Positions 1 to 7,159 of a stretch of 64,000 nt of DNA are shown one piece after another (positions within the stretch are counted from its first letter, which is position 1; every line of letters begins with the position of its first letter). Source of the DNA: Bacteroidota bacterium (lineage in GTDB: Bacteria > Bacteroidota > Bacteroidia > 2-12-FULL-35-15). The DNA is taken from NCBI GenBank assembly GCA_947449315.1, contig CANFRC010000003.1:1-64000 (forward strand), read 5' to 3'. The notes beneath the pieces are model-generated. The model did not search any database, was not told the origin of the DNA, and saw nothing but the letters and a program-made list of their open reading frames with translations. Made by a program: the position numbers and the translations under genes.

Positions 1-98
1 AGTCCAATGCCCCCTTTTGCTGTTGCATCGTGTTAGGTGTTGTTGATGCACCGCTCCATAATAAATCACACAGTACTGAAGTAGGTGAGTTTTAGATG

Positions 99-138
99 AA
101 AACATTGCGCTTATCAAGCCTGATAAGCGCAATGTTTT
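99..138. terminator. Bidirectional rho-independent terminator
   Basis: An 18-bp perfect stem (AAAACATTGCGCTTATCA and its complement) with a 4-nt loop AGCC. The arms end in A and T runs, so it could act on both strands. On the minus strand it would end a transcript started at the promoter at 486-516. Confidence 0.75.
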
Positions 139-143
139 TATCG

Positions 144-381
144 CAGGATAGAATTATCTTTTTTACGGCAAGCCAAAATCGTCTGACTCCTTAAAAAATG
201 CTAAAATGTGATTTGACTTCCTTACTTCTTTCTTCGAACTTTGTCAAGTCGTTGAAACGATGAAATCGTTTGAAAGTGAACTTTCACGATTCCTATCGCA
301 ACGACTTGGGAAGGAAAATCTCCTTTGACTTTTTAAGATGTCGGACGAATAAAGGCCGTATAAAATTTCTGATCTATCCTG
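144..381 (-). ncRNA. Putative structured RNA made of nested inverted repeats
   Basis: Nested complementary segments span about 238 nt. Read on the minus strand, from outside in: CAGGATAGA with TCTATCCTG; ACGGC with GCCGT; TCGTCCGA with TCAGACGA (one mismatch); CTTAAAAA with TTTTTAAG; GATTT with AAATC; TCCTT with AAGGA; AAGTCGTTG with CAACGACTT. Two small hairpins sit in the centre (AACGAT/ATCGTT and GAAAGT/ACTTTC). A promoter lies just upstream and a terminator just downstream on the minus strand, which favours that strand. I do not recognise tmRNA, RNase P, SRP or group II intron signatures. A DNA structure such as an origin of transfer is an alternative. Function is unknown. Confidence 0.5.
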
Positions 382-485
382 AAAACAACCACTTCGTGTT
401 GTCGTGGTGGCGTCAATTGCACCTTAACTAATTTGTAGGGTTGCAAATTGCCTCTATACCATTCCGTTTTGGTTTGCTAAGGATG

Positions 486-516
486 CAAAATTACACGCTT
501 ATAAAATGTAATTCAA
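486..516 (-). promoter_or_regulatory. Bacteroidota-type promoter reading left
   Basis: On the minus strand TTG (514-516), a 20-nt spacer, then TAATTTTG (486-493) match the Bacteroidota consensus TTG-N19/20-TAnnTTTG. Transcription would start near 479 and run through the nested repeats to the hairpin at 99-138. Confidence 0.6.
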
Positions 517-676
517 TTAGCCTAAATATCCAAATCATCGAAAGGGCTTTATTGCACAGAGGGCTTTGGACTTACCATCATTAGGAGGGTTTTTGAAGCA
601 AGAATATTTTAAAATCCACTAAAAATTGGCTCTAGGTAAATCCTGCAAAGGCTAATACAGACAAACATTTTCCTTG

Positions 677-714
677 AAAAACCTTGAAACAATTCAATTT
701 GTTTCAAGGTTTTT
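677..714. terminator. Rho-independent terminator hairpin
   Basis: A 16-bp stem around CCTTGAAACAA with a 6-nt loop (TTCAAT), with A and T runs on the two sides. It separates the unit at 99-516 from the gene that starts at 799. Confidence 0.7.
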
Positions 715-798
715 TGTTTGTTTCTTTCGACAGTTTTTGGAAGCAATATTTAGAACCGAAAATTCAAAACTAATATTAATTAAAAATCTTTAAAAAAA

Positions 799-1296
799 AT
801 GGACACAGAAACAATCTTAGATGAAATCATCGAAAACGGCAGTCGTAAAGTTATGGTTGGGTTTAGATGCTACCCGGAGCTTAGGTATAAGCAAACCAAA
901 AAAGCAGAAAGTCTTGGAATCAGCCTTAGTGAGAGCATTGAAAATGATCTCTTAAATGTGGATACAATTCTTGAGGGGAAACTATCTGCTGCCAATGAAT
1001 TAACAATGGTTAAGTCGAAGCTTTTACAGCTGACCGACCTAGCGAATAATAATAATGTCGCATTTCAGGCGGAAATAGATAAATTAAAATCTGAAAACAA
1101 TGAACTAAAAAAAAATGTATCCAATTTGTTTGAGAACCAAAAATTGTTCAGTCATCCGCGTCTTTTGGAATTATTTAGCAAGCTAAAGGGCAAAAACGAT
1201 ACAATTGAGTCTGCGGACGGGGAGAGATATTCCATTACATACAATCATCCCCGTGACCTATTAATTGCTATGATTCACTCATTTAAAACAAAATAA
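799..1296 (+). CDS. Mobile-element accessory protein with N-terminal RHH-like segment and coiled coil
   Basis: A 165-residue soluble protein that I cannot assign to a named family. Residues about 18-50 (GFRCYPELRYKQTKKAESLG, then ISLSESIENDL) resemble the basic strand and helices of a ribbon-helix-helix or MobC-like DNA-binding segment. Residues about 85-115 are a heptad-like Lys/Glu/Asn-rich coiled coil, and the last 50 residues look like a small globular domain. It is first of three closely spaced plus-strand genes (gaps of 25 and 11 nt) that converge on the integrase. By position it is probably an accessory protein of the integrative element, for example in mobilisation or partition; this is inference. 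Confidence 0.65.
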   Translation: MDTETILDEIIENGSRKVMVGFRCYPELRYKQTKKAESLGISLSESIENDLLNVDTILEGKLSAANELTMVKSKLLQLTDLANNNNVAFQAEIDKLKSENNELKKNVSNLFENQKLFSHPRLLELFSKLKGKNDTIESADGERYSITYNHPRDLLIAMIHSFKTK

Positions 1297-1321
1297 AAAA
1301 CCATAAAAACTATAAAAAAAC

Positions 1322-1492
1322 ATGCTAATAGAACAAGTACATTTTCCGAAAACGGGTCCAAACTGGACCAGTATTACTTTGTGGACCATAGCGTTCATCG
1401 CTTTAAGCGCAATCGTATATAAAGTAACAAAAAAAGATCCTGCTCCGAAGGCAGGCAGTAAAAAATTTGATGAGAACAAAGGTAAGGATTAA
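1322..1492 (+). CDS. 56-residue single-span membrane peptide
   Basis: A short open frame starting at ATG 1322, placed 25 nt after one gene and 11 nt before the next. The peptide begins MLIEQVHFPKTGPNW, has one hydrophobic span at about residues 18-35 (ITLWTIAFIALSAIVYKV), and ends in a Lys/Asp-rich tail. The expected topology is a single transmembrane helix with the basic tail in the cytoplasm. The regular spacing within the operon supports it as a gene. I do not recognise the family. Confidence 0.55.
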   Translation: MLIEQVHFPKTGPNWTSITLWTIAFIALSAIVYKVTKKDPAPKAGSKKFDENKGKD

Positions 1493-1503
1493 TCCAAATT
1501 AAA

Positions 1504-1782
1504 ATGAAAATCACTGTTGACTTACCGGATTTGCAGGAGGTCGTTGCAGCATCTGTGGAAGCTGCAATGACCGACAAGCAAGCTAAACTTTTTGGGTGGA
1601 AATATTTCACCCTTAAAGAAGCTGCTGAATTGTTGCAAGTAAAAGTTTCTACTCTGCTGGATAAACGTCAACCATACTTAACCGAGTTAGAGTATTCCCA
1701 AAACGGAAAAACATTTTGGTTTAAGAAACAAAGTATCGAGGATTTTATTACAAATCGGATGATAAAAAAATACAGGAGATAA
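1504..1782 (+). CDS. Excisionase-like helix-turn-helix protein
   Basis: A 92-residue protein. Residues about 35-80 (FTLKEAAELLQVKVSTLLDK, then a basic stretch and FWFKKQSIEDFI) fit the winged helix-turn-helix of the excisionase/MerR-like DNA-binding group common in Bacteroidota mobile elements. It ends 27 nt before the convergent integrase stop, an arrangement typical of a recombination directionality factor with its recombinase. I infer that it binds near the attachment site and biases excision or regulates the element. A plain HTH repressor is the alternative. Confidence 0.7.
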   Translation: MKITVDLPDLQEVVAASVEAAMTDKQAKLFGWKYFTLKEAAELLQVKVSTLLDKRQPYLTELEYSQNGKTFWFKKQSIEDFITNRMIKKYRR

Positions 1783-1809
1783 TCGGCAACATTAAATTAG
1801 TGCTTCTAT

Positions 1810-3105
1810 TTAAAAACTTGTAGCATTCTCCATTCCCTCATCCATACTATCAATATCCAAGTCCTTCAAATATCCTTGAGTAATTTTCGGATCTGAATGC
1901 TTTAGTGCACTCTGCAAAAATTGAATATTCCCGTTAGATTTTTTTGCGGCTATGGACGCGAAGGAATGTCTGCTCACATGCGTGCTGATTTTTTTATCGA
2001 TGCAAGCGTCCTCTCCTATCTTTTTTAGATACTTGTTTACCATGGCTGTTTTACGACCAATTTCTTTTTTATAAACTTCACTTGACTCATCCTCTATCCC
2101 ATCGCTTAAAATTGGCAAAATGTATATCGATCCTGCCGCTATAGATTTGAAATAATTTAATATCTCCCTTATCTGCGGCGTTATTTTAAATGAATTACCA
2201 GCACCCGTTTTATTCATGCTATACTCTATTCTTTCTTTTCTAACATAGGTCCATCTTAAAGTTAAAACATCTTCAATGCGAACCCCAGCCATATTAAAAG
2301 CCAACAAAAAAGCTTGCTGCACCGTTTTAATCAAAGAACCCTTTTCATATTCTACTTTAGCAAACTCTTTTAACTCCTCAATATCTAACCGCTCCTTCTT
2401 CTTAGAAATTGCTTTGGGCATTTTATAATCATCAAAAATATAATCTGCCCGAGTAATGATTTTTTCCCTAATTGCATCATTAAATAATTTTCTGATTTTT
2501 TTTAGGTTAGTATAAGCTGTTGCGCTTGTAAGTTTTTTAAAACCTATTAAATAATTTTCAAAATCTTTGAGCGTATTCAAATTGATTTGCTTAAAGTCTA
2601 AATCACCCAATTTATTTTTTTCAGAAAACGCTTTCCAATTATTTAAGACCTGCTGATAACCTTTCTTTTGATTGTAATTAAGCATCTGCATCATTTTTAC
2701 CTCCCAGAAAGGAACAATTCTATTGGACAAAACAGATCTTTTTACGCTATGAATTACCAATTCCGGAGTTAGTTTAGGAGTTGTATGAACAACTTTTTTT
2801 GAAGATACTTCTCCTCCTAATTCTTTAACAACTGTCTGAAGAGCGTACCTATCATTCAAAACCGCACTAGCAAAAAGCACATCATTATAACTTTCAATCA
2901 AAGCTTTTAAATCAGAATTAATCCCATGGTGATTTGGGTGATTATGCACCCATTTCATGTTGTGATTTTTTGCCTTAAATTGATTTTGCTTGACTGCAAT
3001 ATTTGCCTTGACTCTTTTCTTCTTGTTTCCCTCTTGAATACGCACATAAATTTCAAATAACCCATTTCTGTTGGGTTTTGACGATAATTCTAAAGCAGCT
3101 TTCAT
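1810..3105 (-). CDS. Tyrosine recombinase (phage-type integrase)
   Basis: A site-specific recombinase that integrates and excises the element. All catalytic residues are visible, numbered from the ATG at 3105: Arg276 (AGVRIED), His376 and Arg379 (HVSRHSF), His403 (LKHSDP) and the nucleophile Tyr412 (TQGYLKD). The N-terminal ~90 residues resemble the arm-type DNA-binding domain of Bacteroidota integrases, followed by a SAM-like core-binding domain at about 120-220. An upstream ATG at 3156 would add 17 residues, but a TATCTTAG -7-like element at 3137-3144 lies inside that extension, so I prefer 3105. It sits next to the tRNA-Glu 3' end, the likely attachment site. Confidence 0.9.
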   Translation of the reverse strand: MKAALELSSKPNRNGLFEIYVRIQEGNKKKRVKANIAVKQNQFKAKNHNMKWVHNHPNHHGINSDLKALIESYNDVLFASAVLNDRYALQTVVKELGGEVSSKKVVHTTPKLTPELVIHSVKRSVLSNRIVPFWEVKMMQMLNYNQKKGYQQVLNNWKAFSEKNKLGDLDFKQINLNTLKDFENYLIGFKKLTSATAYTNLKKIRKLFNDAIREKIITRADYIFDDYKMPKAISKKKERLDIEELKEFAKVEYEKGSLIKTVQQAFLLAFNMAGVRIEDVLTLRWTYVRKERIEYSMNKTGAGNSFKITPQIREILNYFKSIAAGSIYILPILSDGIEDESSEVYKKEIGRKTAMVNKYLKKIGEDACIDKKISTHVSRHSFASIAAKKSNGNIQFLQSALKHSDPKITQGYLKDLDIDSMDEGMENATSF

Positions 3106-3150
3106 TTTGAGTACGGTTAAATGGTTGATTTTACAGCTAAGATAGAGAAC

Positions 3151-3171
3151 ATCCACCTATTTATCCACCTA
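3151..3171. repeat. Two 9-bp direct repeats upstream of the integrase
   Basis: ATCCACCTA occurs at 3151-3159 and again at 3163-3171, spaced 12 bp apart, just upstream of the inferred integrase promoter. They could be arm-type recombinase or excisionase sites, or an operator. Confidence 0.5.
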
Positions 3172-3213
3172 GGAAAGAAAAAATCCTTGCAATCTATTGA
3201 TTTACAAGGATTT
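3172..3213 (-). terminator. Terminator downstream of tRNA-Glu
   Basis: On the minus strand a 9-bp stem AAATCCTTG/CAAGGATTT is followed by a run of Ts. It ends the tRNA-Glu transcript before the integrase promoter. Confidence 0.6.
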
Positions 3214-3228
3214 AAAAGTTATTAACTG

Positions 3229-3300
3229 TAGCCCGTAGGGGAATCGAACCCCTCTTACCAGGATGAAAACCTGGCGTCCTAACCCCTAGACGAACGGGCC
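3229..3300 (-). tRNA. tRNA-Glu (anticodon TTC)
   Basis: A 72-nt cloverleaf on the minus strand. The acceptor pairs GGCCCGT with ACGGGCT, with a G-U pair at the terminal position. The anticodon stem CCAGG/CCTGG carries TTC in the loop, and the T arm contains GGTTCGATTCC. CCA is not encoded. The 3' end points toward the integrase, as expected for an integration site at a tRNA 3' end. Confidence 0.95.
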
Positions 3301-3317
3301 ATTTAATTTTGGGAGTG

Positions 3318-3347
3318 CAAATGTAAATGAAAAAACCTTTTCTGCAA
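3318..3347 (-). promoter_or_regulatory. Promoter of tRNA-Glu
   Basis: On the minus strand TTG (3345-3347), a 19-nt spacer and TACATTTG (3318-3325) form a full Bacteroidota-type promoter 18 nt upstream of the tRNA 5' end. Confidence 0.75.
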
Positions 3348-3373
3348 AATATTTTTCACATTTTACTGAAAAA

Positions 3374-4069
3374 TCAATCAATTTCATCACTATCTGCCTG
3401 AAAACGAAAGCCTAAACGTTTTCCTGTCTTCACTTGCATACTTTCACTCGCTGATTGCATTTCCAATACGCTTATTTCTTTGATAGCATCGAAAGGAGGA
3501 GTATAAAGATCAAAATTCAGGCAATACAGGATAGTTGACTCCAACACTGCTTTTAATGCTGCTTCATCAACTGTAGCGTGAACAAAATCATTATACAAGA
3601 AACCCAATTGCCTTTTTCCCTCTACAAAATAATGATTTTCTTTATTTATAAAAATACGGCCAATAATATAACCCAGGTCATTTACACGGCTATATTTAAA
3701 GGAGTCATTCAAAAAATTATATATATTGATCAATCCACAGAATGAACGTGAATGATCTTCCTTTAAATAGGAACTTTTCCAGATTTGATGCCCTTTGTCG
3801 AATTCAAAAATATTGGTGTGCATTGCAAAAATAAGAAGGTCACCTGCAACTCGAAGTTCAAATTCAAATTCGCCCTTTTCTTTGTATTCAATGATGATTC
3901 TTTTATCAATTGTTGCAACCACCTTCGATAACTCCGCTACCGTTTGTTTTGCAGTAATTTTCAAGGTTGTAAAAGCACGAAGCATATTTGCATACACATC
4001 TTGTTTCATACTTGATTTTTCTTGGAGCGTTTTTAGAATCAGCTCACGCGGTGTCTTCTTTTCCATCAA
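3374..4069 (-). CDS. Conserved hypothetical protein downstream of proS
   Basis: A 231-residue soluble protein with no signal peptide or transmembrane segment. Charged helices fill residues 1-65, and a mixed region around 65-190 contains FEFELRVAGDLLIFAMHTNI and an aromatic stretch HQIWKSSYL. The C-terminus is Glu/Asp-rich. It lies 21 nt after the proS stop, so it is probably co-transcribed. I recognise it only as the kind of uncharacterised gene found next to proS in Bacteroidota; no function can be given. Confidence 0.75.
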   Translation of the reverse strand: MMEKKTPRELILKTLQEKSSMKQDVYANMLRAFTTLKITAKQTVAELSKVVATIDKRIIIEYKEKGEFEFELRVAGDLLIFAMHTNIFEFDKGHQIWKSSYLKEDHSRSFCGLINIYNFLNDSFKYSRVNDLGYIIGRIFINKENHYFVEGKRQLGFLYNDFVHATVDEAALKAVLESTILYCLNFDLYTPPFDAIKEISVLEMQSASESMQVKTGKRLGFRFQADSDEID

Positions 4070-4090
4070 AAATTAGTTAGGAATAATGTA

Positions 4091-5563
4091 TTAATAAGCT
4101 CTTGCAAAAACAACACGCTGCGTTGAAGGGTTACCGCTGTAAATACATTTCCCAATCTCTTGCTTATTATCTAAAGGAATACAGCGAATTGTGGCTTTTG
4201 TTTCCTCTTTTATTTTCTGTTCTGTTTCAGACGTGCCATCCCAATGAGCCATAACAAAACCCGGAGCCTCTTCTAACACGCGCTTAAACTCTTCATATGT
4301 ATCCACATTTGTGGTTTTAGCCTCACGCATAGCCAATGCCTTTTGATATAAATTGTCTTGGATCTGTTGCAACAGATGCTCAATTTTATTTTCCAGATCT
4401 GCTTGTTGAAGTGTCTCTTTCTCCATGGTATCTCTTCTTGCCACCTCAACGGTACCATTCTCCAAATCTCTTCCACCAATAGCAATACGAACAGGTACAC
4501 CTTTTAATTCATATTCTGCGAATTTCCAACCCGGACGCTGAGAATCCCTGTTGTCATATTTCACTGTAATACCTTTTGCTTCCATTGCTCTTTTCATCTT
4601 AGCAACTACCTCGTTAATTTGTGCAAGTTGTTCATCGTTCTTATAGATAGGAACTATAACCACCTGAAAAGGGGCCAATTTTGGAGGTAACACCAACCCT
4701 TTGTCATCTGAATGTGACATTACCAATGCTCCCATCAATCTGGTGGAGACACCCCAAGAAGTTGCCCATACAAATTCCTGCTTACCTTCTTTTGAAGCAA
4801 ATTTTACATCAAATGCTTTTGCAAAATTCTGACCTAAAAAATGGGAGGTACCTGCTTGCAACGCTTTTCCATCCTGCATCATTGCCTCTATGCAATATGT
4901 TTCAATTGCTCCTGCAAAACGCTCATTCGCTGTTTTAACACCTTTTATAACCGGCATTGCCATCCAATTCTCTGCAAAATCAGCATATACATTCAACATT
5001 TTTTCTGTTTCAATCACAGCTTCTTCCGATGTAGCATGTGCTGTATGACCTTCCTGCCATAAAAATTCGGTAGTTCTCAAAAACAGGCGTGTGCGCATTT
5101 CCCAGCGCACAACATTTGCCCATTGATTCACCAATATTGGCAAATCACGATAGGATTGTATCCATCCTCTATAAGTATTCCAAATGATGGTTTCTGATGT
5201 TGGACGAACGATCAACTCTTCATCTAATTTTGCTGTTTCATCTACTACAACGGTTCCATCCGGAGCTGTTTTTAAGCGGTAATGCGTAACAACAGCGCAC
5301 TCTTTCGCAAATCCTTCCACGTGACTCGCTTCTTTACTGAAAAATGATTTTGGAATAAATAGCGGAAAATAAGCATTTACATGGTCTGTGTCTTTGAACA
5401 TTTTATCCAACGCCTGTTGCATTTTTTCCCAGATGGCATACCCATATGGCTTAATAACCATACACCCTTTAACAGCAGAATGTTCGGCCAAATCAGCCTT
5501 AACAACCAACTCATTGTACCATTCGGAATAATTTTCGTCACGGGTTGATAATTCTTTGCTCAT
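4091..5563 (-). CDS. proS: Proline--tRNA ligase (eukaryote/archaea-like type)
   Basis: Charges tRNA-Pro with proline in the cytoplasm. The 490 residues carry class II synthetase motifs: RPTSETIIW and [20 protein letters not shown] (motif 2, about 148-168) and [16 protein letters not shown] (motif 3, about 270-285), followed by an anticodon-binding domain ([11 protein letters not shown] onward). The length, lack of a bacterial editing insertion and the terminal ARAY identify the short eukaryote/archaea-like ProRS with a C-terminal Tyr. A -7-like TATTTTTG lies upstream on the minus strand at 5616-5623. Confidence 0.95.
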   Translation of the reverse strand: MSKELSTRDENYSEWYNELVVKADLAEHSAVKGCMVIKPYGYAIWEKMQQALDKMFKDTDHVNAYFPLFIPKSFFSKEASHVEGFAKECAVVTHYRLKTAPDGTVVVDETAKLDEELIVRPTSETIIWNTYRGWIQSYRDLPILVNQWANVVRWEMRTRLFLRTTEFLWQEGHTAHATSEEAVIETEKMLNVYADFAENWMAMPVIKGVKTANERFAGAIETYCIEAMMQDGKALQAGTSHFLGQNFAKAFDVKFASKEGKQEFVWATSWGVSTRLMGALVMSHSDDKGLVLPPKLAPFQVVIVPIYKNDEQLAQINEVVAKMKRAMEAKGITVKYDNRDSQRPGWKFAEYELKGVPVRIAIGGRDLENGTVEVARRDTMEKETLQQADLENKIEHLLQQIQDNLYQKALAMREAKTTNVDTYEEFKRVLEEAPGFVMAHWDGTSETEQKIKEETKATIRCIPLDNKQEIGKCIYSGNPSTQRVVFARAY

Positions 5564-5702
5564 AATCTTTTATTTATGGTATAGTATTTGTAATTTTATG
5601 TAAACTTAAGAATGGCAAAAATAGAAAATTAAACCTTTTGCTGATTAATTTGTTGATTTAAAAGATTTTTAAAATCATCCCCAAAATATAAATTCATACA
5701 AA

Positions 5703-7046
5703 ATGAAAACTTATTTAACCCTTTTAACTGTTGCCTTTTTCGTACTAACATCATGTACAACACCTCAAGGTGCTCAGTCAAATGGCTACAGCGATGATAT
5801 TTATTATTCATCTAAAGATGCCGCGGCTGAAAAAGAACAAAAAAAGGCGGAGGAGGCTAAACAAAAAGCTGAAGAAGCCAGACAAAGAGCTGAAGAAGCC
5901 AATAGACAAGCTGAAGCTGCAAATCAAAGAATTATTGATGCAGGAAAAAGTGAAACACCATCCACTGACGACTATTACACGCCTTCCGACAAGAGCGCCA
6001 CAGTGATTAACAACACGACTAACAATTATTACGACCAACCATTCAACTACGATGATTATTATGATGATCAATATGCTGTTCGCATAAGGAGATTTCATAA
6101 TTATTGCCCAAGTTATGGTTATTATGATAATTACTACACAAACTCCTATTGGTATACTGGCAACCCTTATAACTATGGGACAAGCATTTATATGGGATAC
6201 AATTTCTGGGGGCCTTCCTATTATAGTTTTGCTTACAATCCCGGTTATGGTTATTATTCAAATATGGGTTGGGGATACGACGCTTGGTATAGCCCATGGG
6301 GATATAGCCCATACGGATACGGAGGGTTCGGTTATGTATACGGGTACAACCCTTATGGTTACGGATACGGATATGACCCATATGGTTACGGATACAATTC
6401 AAACAATTATTACAACAGCTATGATAACAACAGTTATTACTATGGCCCAAGAAAAACAACTGGCGGAAATGGACGCGTAAGCACCCAACCGAGCCTTGCT
6501 CACAGAATTATGGATAACCCTGAAGGACAAGCAATCTTAAGTCCTAAAGATAATAATAGAGGTGGCGGGAATGAAATCCGTAATAACGGAGAGATTAATA
6601 GCAACGGCAGTATCAACCCTGCATTTATTAACCGTCCAGAAAATAATAATAATTCAGGTAAGCCTCCTGTAAATAATAATAGCAGGCCTATTGACCCGGC
6701 AACCCCATATGAAAAACCTTCTAGTGACAATGGAAACGCTAAGCCGGTTAATCCACCTTCTGATAGAAATCAGCCGCCTGTGACTATTCCAAGTGAGAAA
6801 CCGGTAACTCCTAACCAAAATAATGATAGGACAAGACCATCGGAAACACCTCAGCCTAGATACGAGCAACCGAAATACGAACAACCAAAATCTGAACCTA
6901 GGTCTCGTCCTGAATCATCACCTAGAAGTGACAGGAGCACTAGTTCGCCGCGTAGCAGTTCGTCTTCATCTTTCAGTAGTCCAAGTGGCGGATCAACCCC
7001 TTCCAAAGGAAGTAGCAGTTCATCTCCTTCAAGAGGCAGAAGATAA
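5703..7046 (+). CDS. Low-complexity Tyr/Gly-rich surface lipoprotein
   Basis: A 447-residue predicted lipoprotein: signal peptide MKTYLTLLTVAFFVLTSC with the lipid-modified Cys in the lipobox LTSC. Residues about 45-80 are an Ala/Glu/Lys heptad coiled coil. Residues about 105-250 are extremely Tyr/Gly/Asn-rich with YGYGYDPYGYGY-type repeats. Residues 280-400 are Asn/Pro-rich, and the tail is Ser/Arg-rich. There is no enzymatic domain. The composition suggests an extended outer-membrane-anchored protein, possibly structural or peptidoglycan-interacting through the coiled coil; this is inference. A strong terminator follows. Confidence 0.8.
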   Translation: MKTYLTLLTVAFFVLTSCTTPQGAQSNGYSDDIYYSSKDAAAEKEQKKAEEAKQKAEEARQRAEEANRQAEAANQRIIDAGKSETPSTDDYYTPSDKSATVINNTTNNYYDQPFNYDDYYDDQYAVRIRRFHNYCPSYGYYDNYYTNSYWYTGNPYNYGTSIYMGYNFWGPSYYSFAYNPGYGYYSNMGWGYDAWYSPWGYSPYGYGGFGYVYGYNPYGYGYGYDPYGYGYNSNNYYNSYDNNSYYYGPRKTTGGNGRVSTQPSLAHRIMDNPEGQAILSPKDNNRGGGNEIRNNGEINSNGSINPAFINRPENNNNSGKPPVNNNSRPIDPATPYEKPSSDNGNAKPVNPPSDRNQPPVTIPSEKPVTPNQNNDRTRPSETPQPRYEQPKYEQPKSEPRSRPESSPRSDRSTSSPRSSSSSSFSSPSGGSTPSKGSSSSSPSRGRR

Positions 7047-7057
7047 AATAGTATAGG

Positions 7058-7107
7058 CGCGGTTAATTTTTATGACTAATAAATTACGAAAATTAACCGC
7101 GTTTTTT
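7058..7107 (+). terminator. Rho-independent terminator
   Basis: A 13-bp stem (CGCGGTTAATTTT at 7058-7070 with its complement at 7089-7101) followed by TTTTTT. It ends the lipoprotein transcript. Confidence 0.8.
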
Positions 7108-7159
7108 AATTCATGTTCTTGAATTGATATCTCAAAAAAAACTAAAAAGGAAACGCGTT

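Larger units (their letters stand above)
1..798. other. Left flank without a confident protein gene
   Basis: No convincing complete gene is visible here. It holds a hairpin terminator (99-138), nested inverted repeats (144-381), a minus-strand promoter (486-516) and a second terminator hairpin (677-714), listed separately. On the minus strand a frame from an ATG near 107 stays open to the window edge for about 35 codons, but nothing in it is recognisable, so no gene is called. Bases 520-676 show nothing I can interpret. The region probably belongs to the integrative element whose integrase lies at 1810-3105. Confidence 0.5.

Noticed and set aside
1-107. Minus-strand open frames toward the left edge, one containing LCDLLWSG that recalls a phosphatase motif
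   Set aside because: The match is very short, several frames are open because of the edge, and no start or family can be established.
144-381. Identification of the nested repeats as tmRNA, RNase P RNA or group II intron
   Set aside because: No tRNA-like ends, no conserved RNase P cores and no domain V hairpin can be found on either strand.
144-381. CRISPR array or tracrRNA
   Set aside because: There are no regularly spaced identical repeats and no cas genes in the window.
6043-6480. Long alternative frames on both strands inside the Tyr/Gly-rich lipoprotein gene
   Set aside because: They result from the repetitive codon pattern of the real gene; the lipoprotein signal peptide supports only the main frame.
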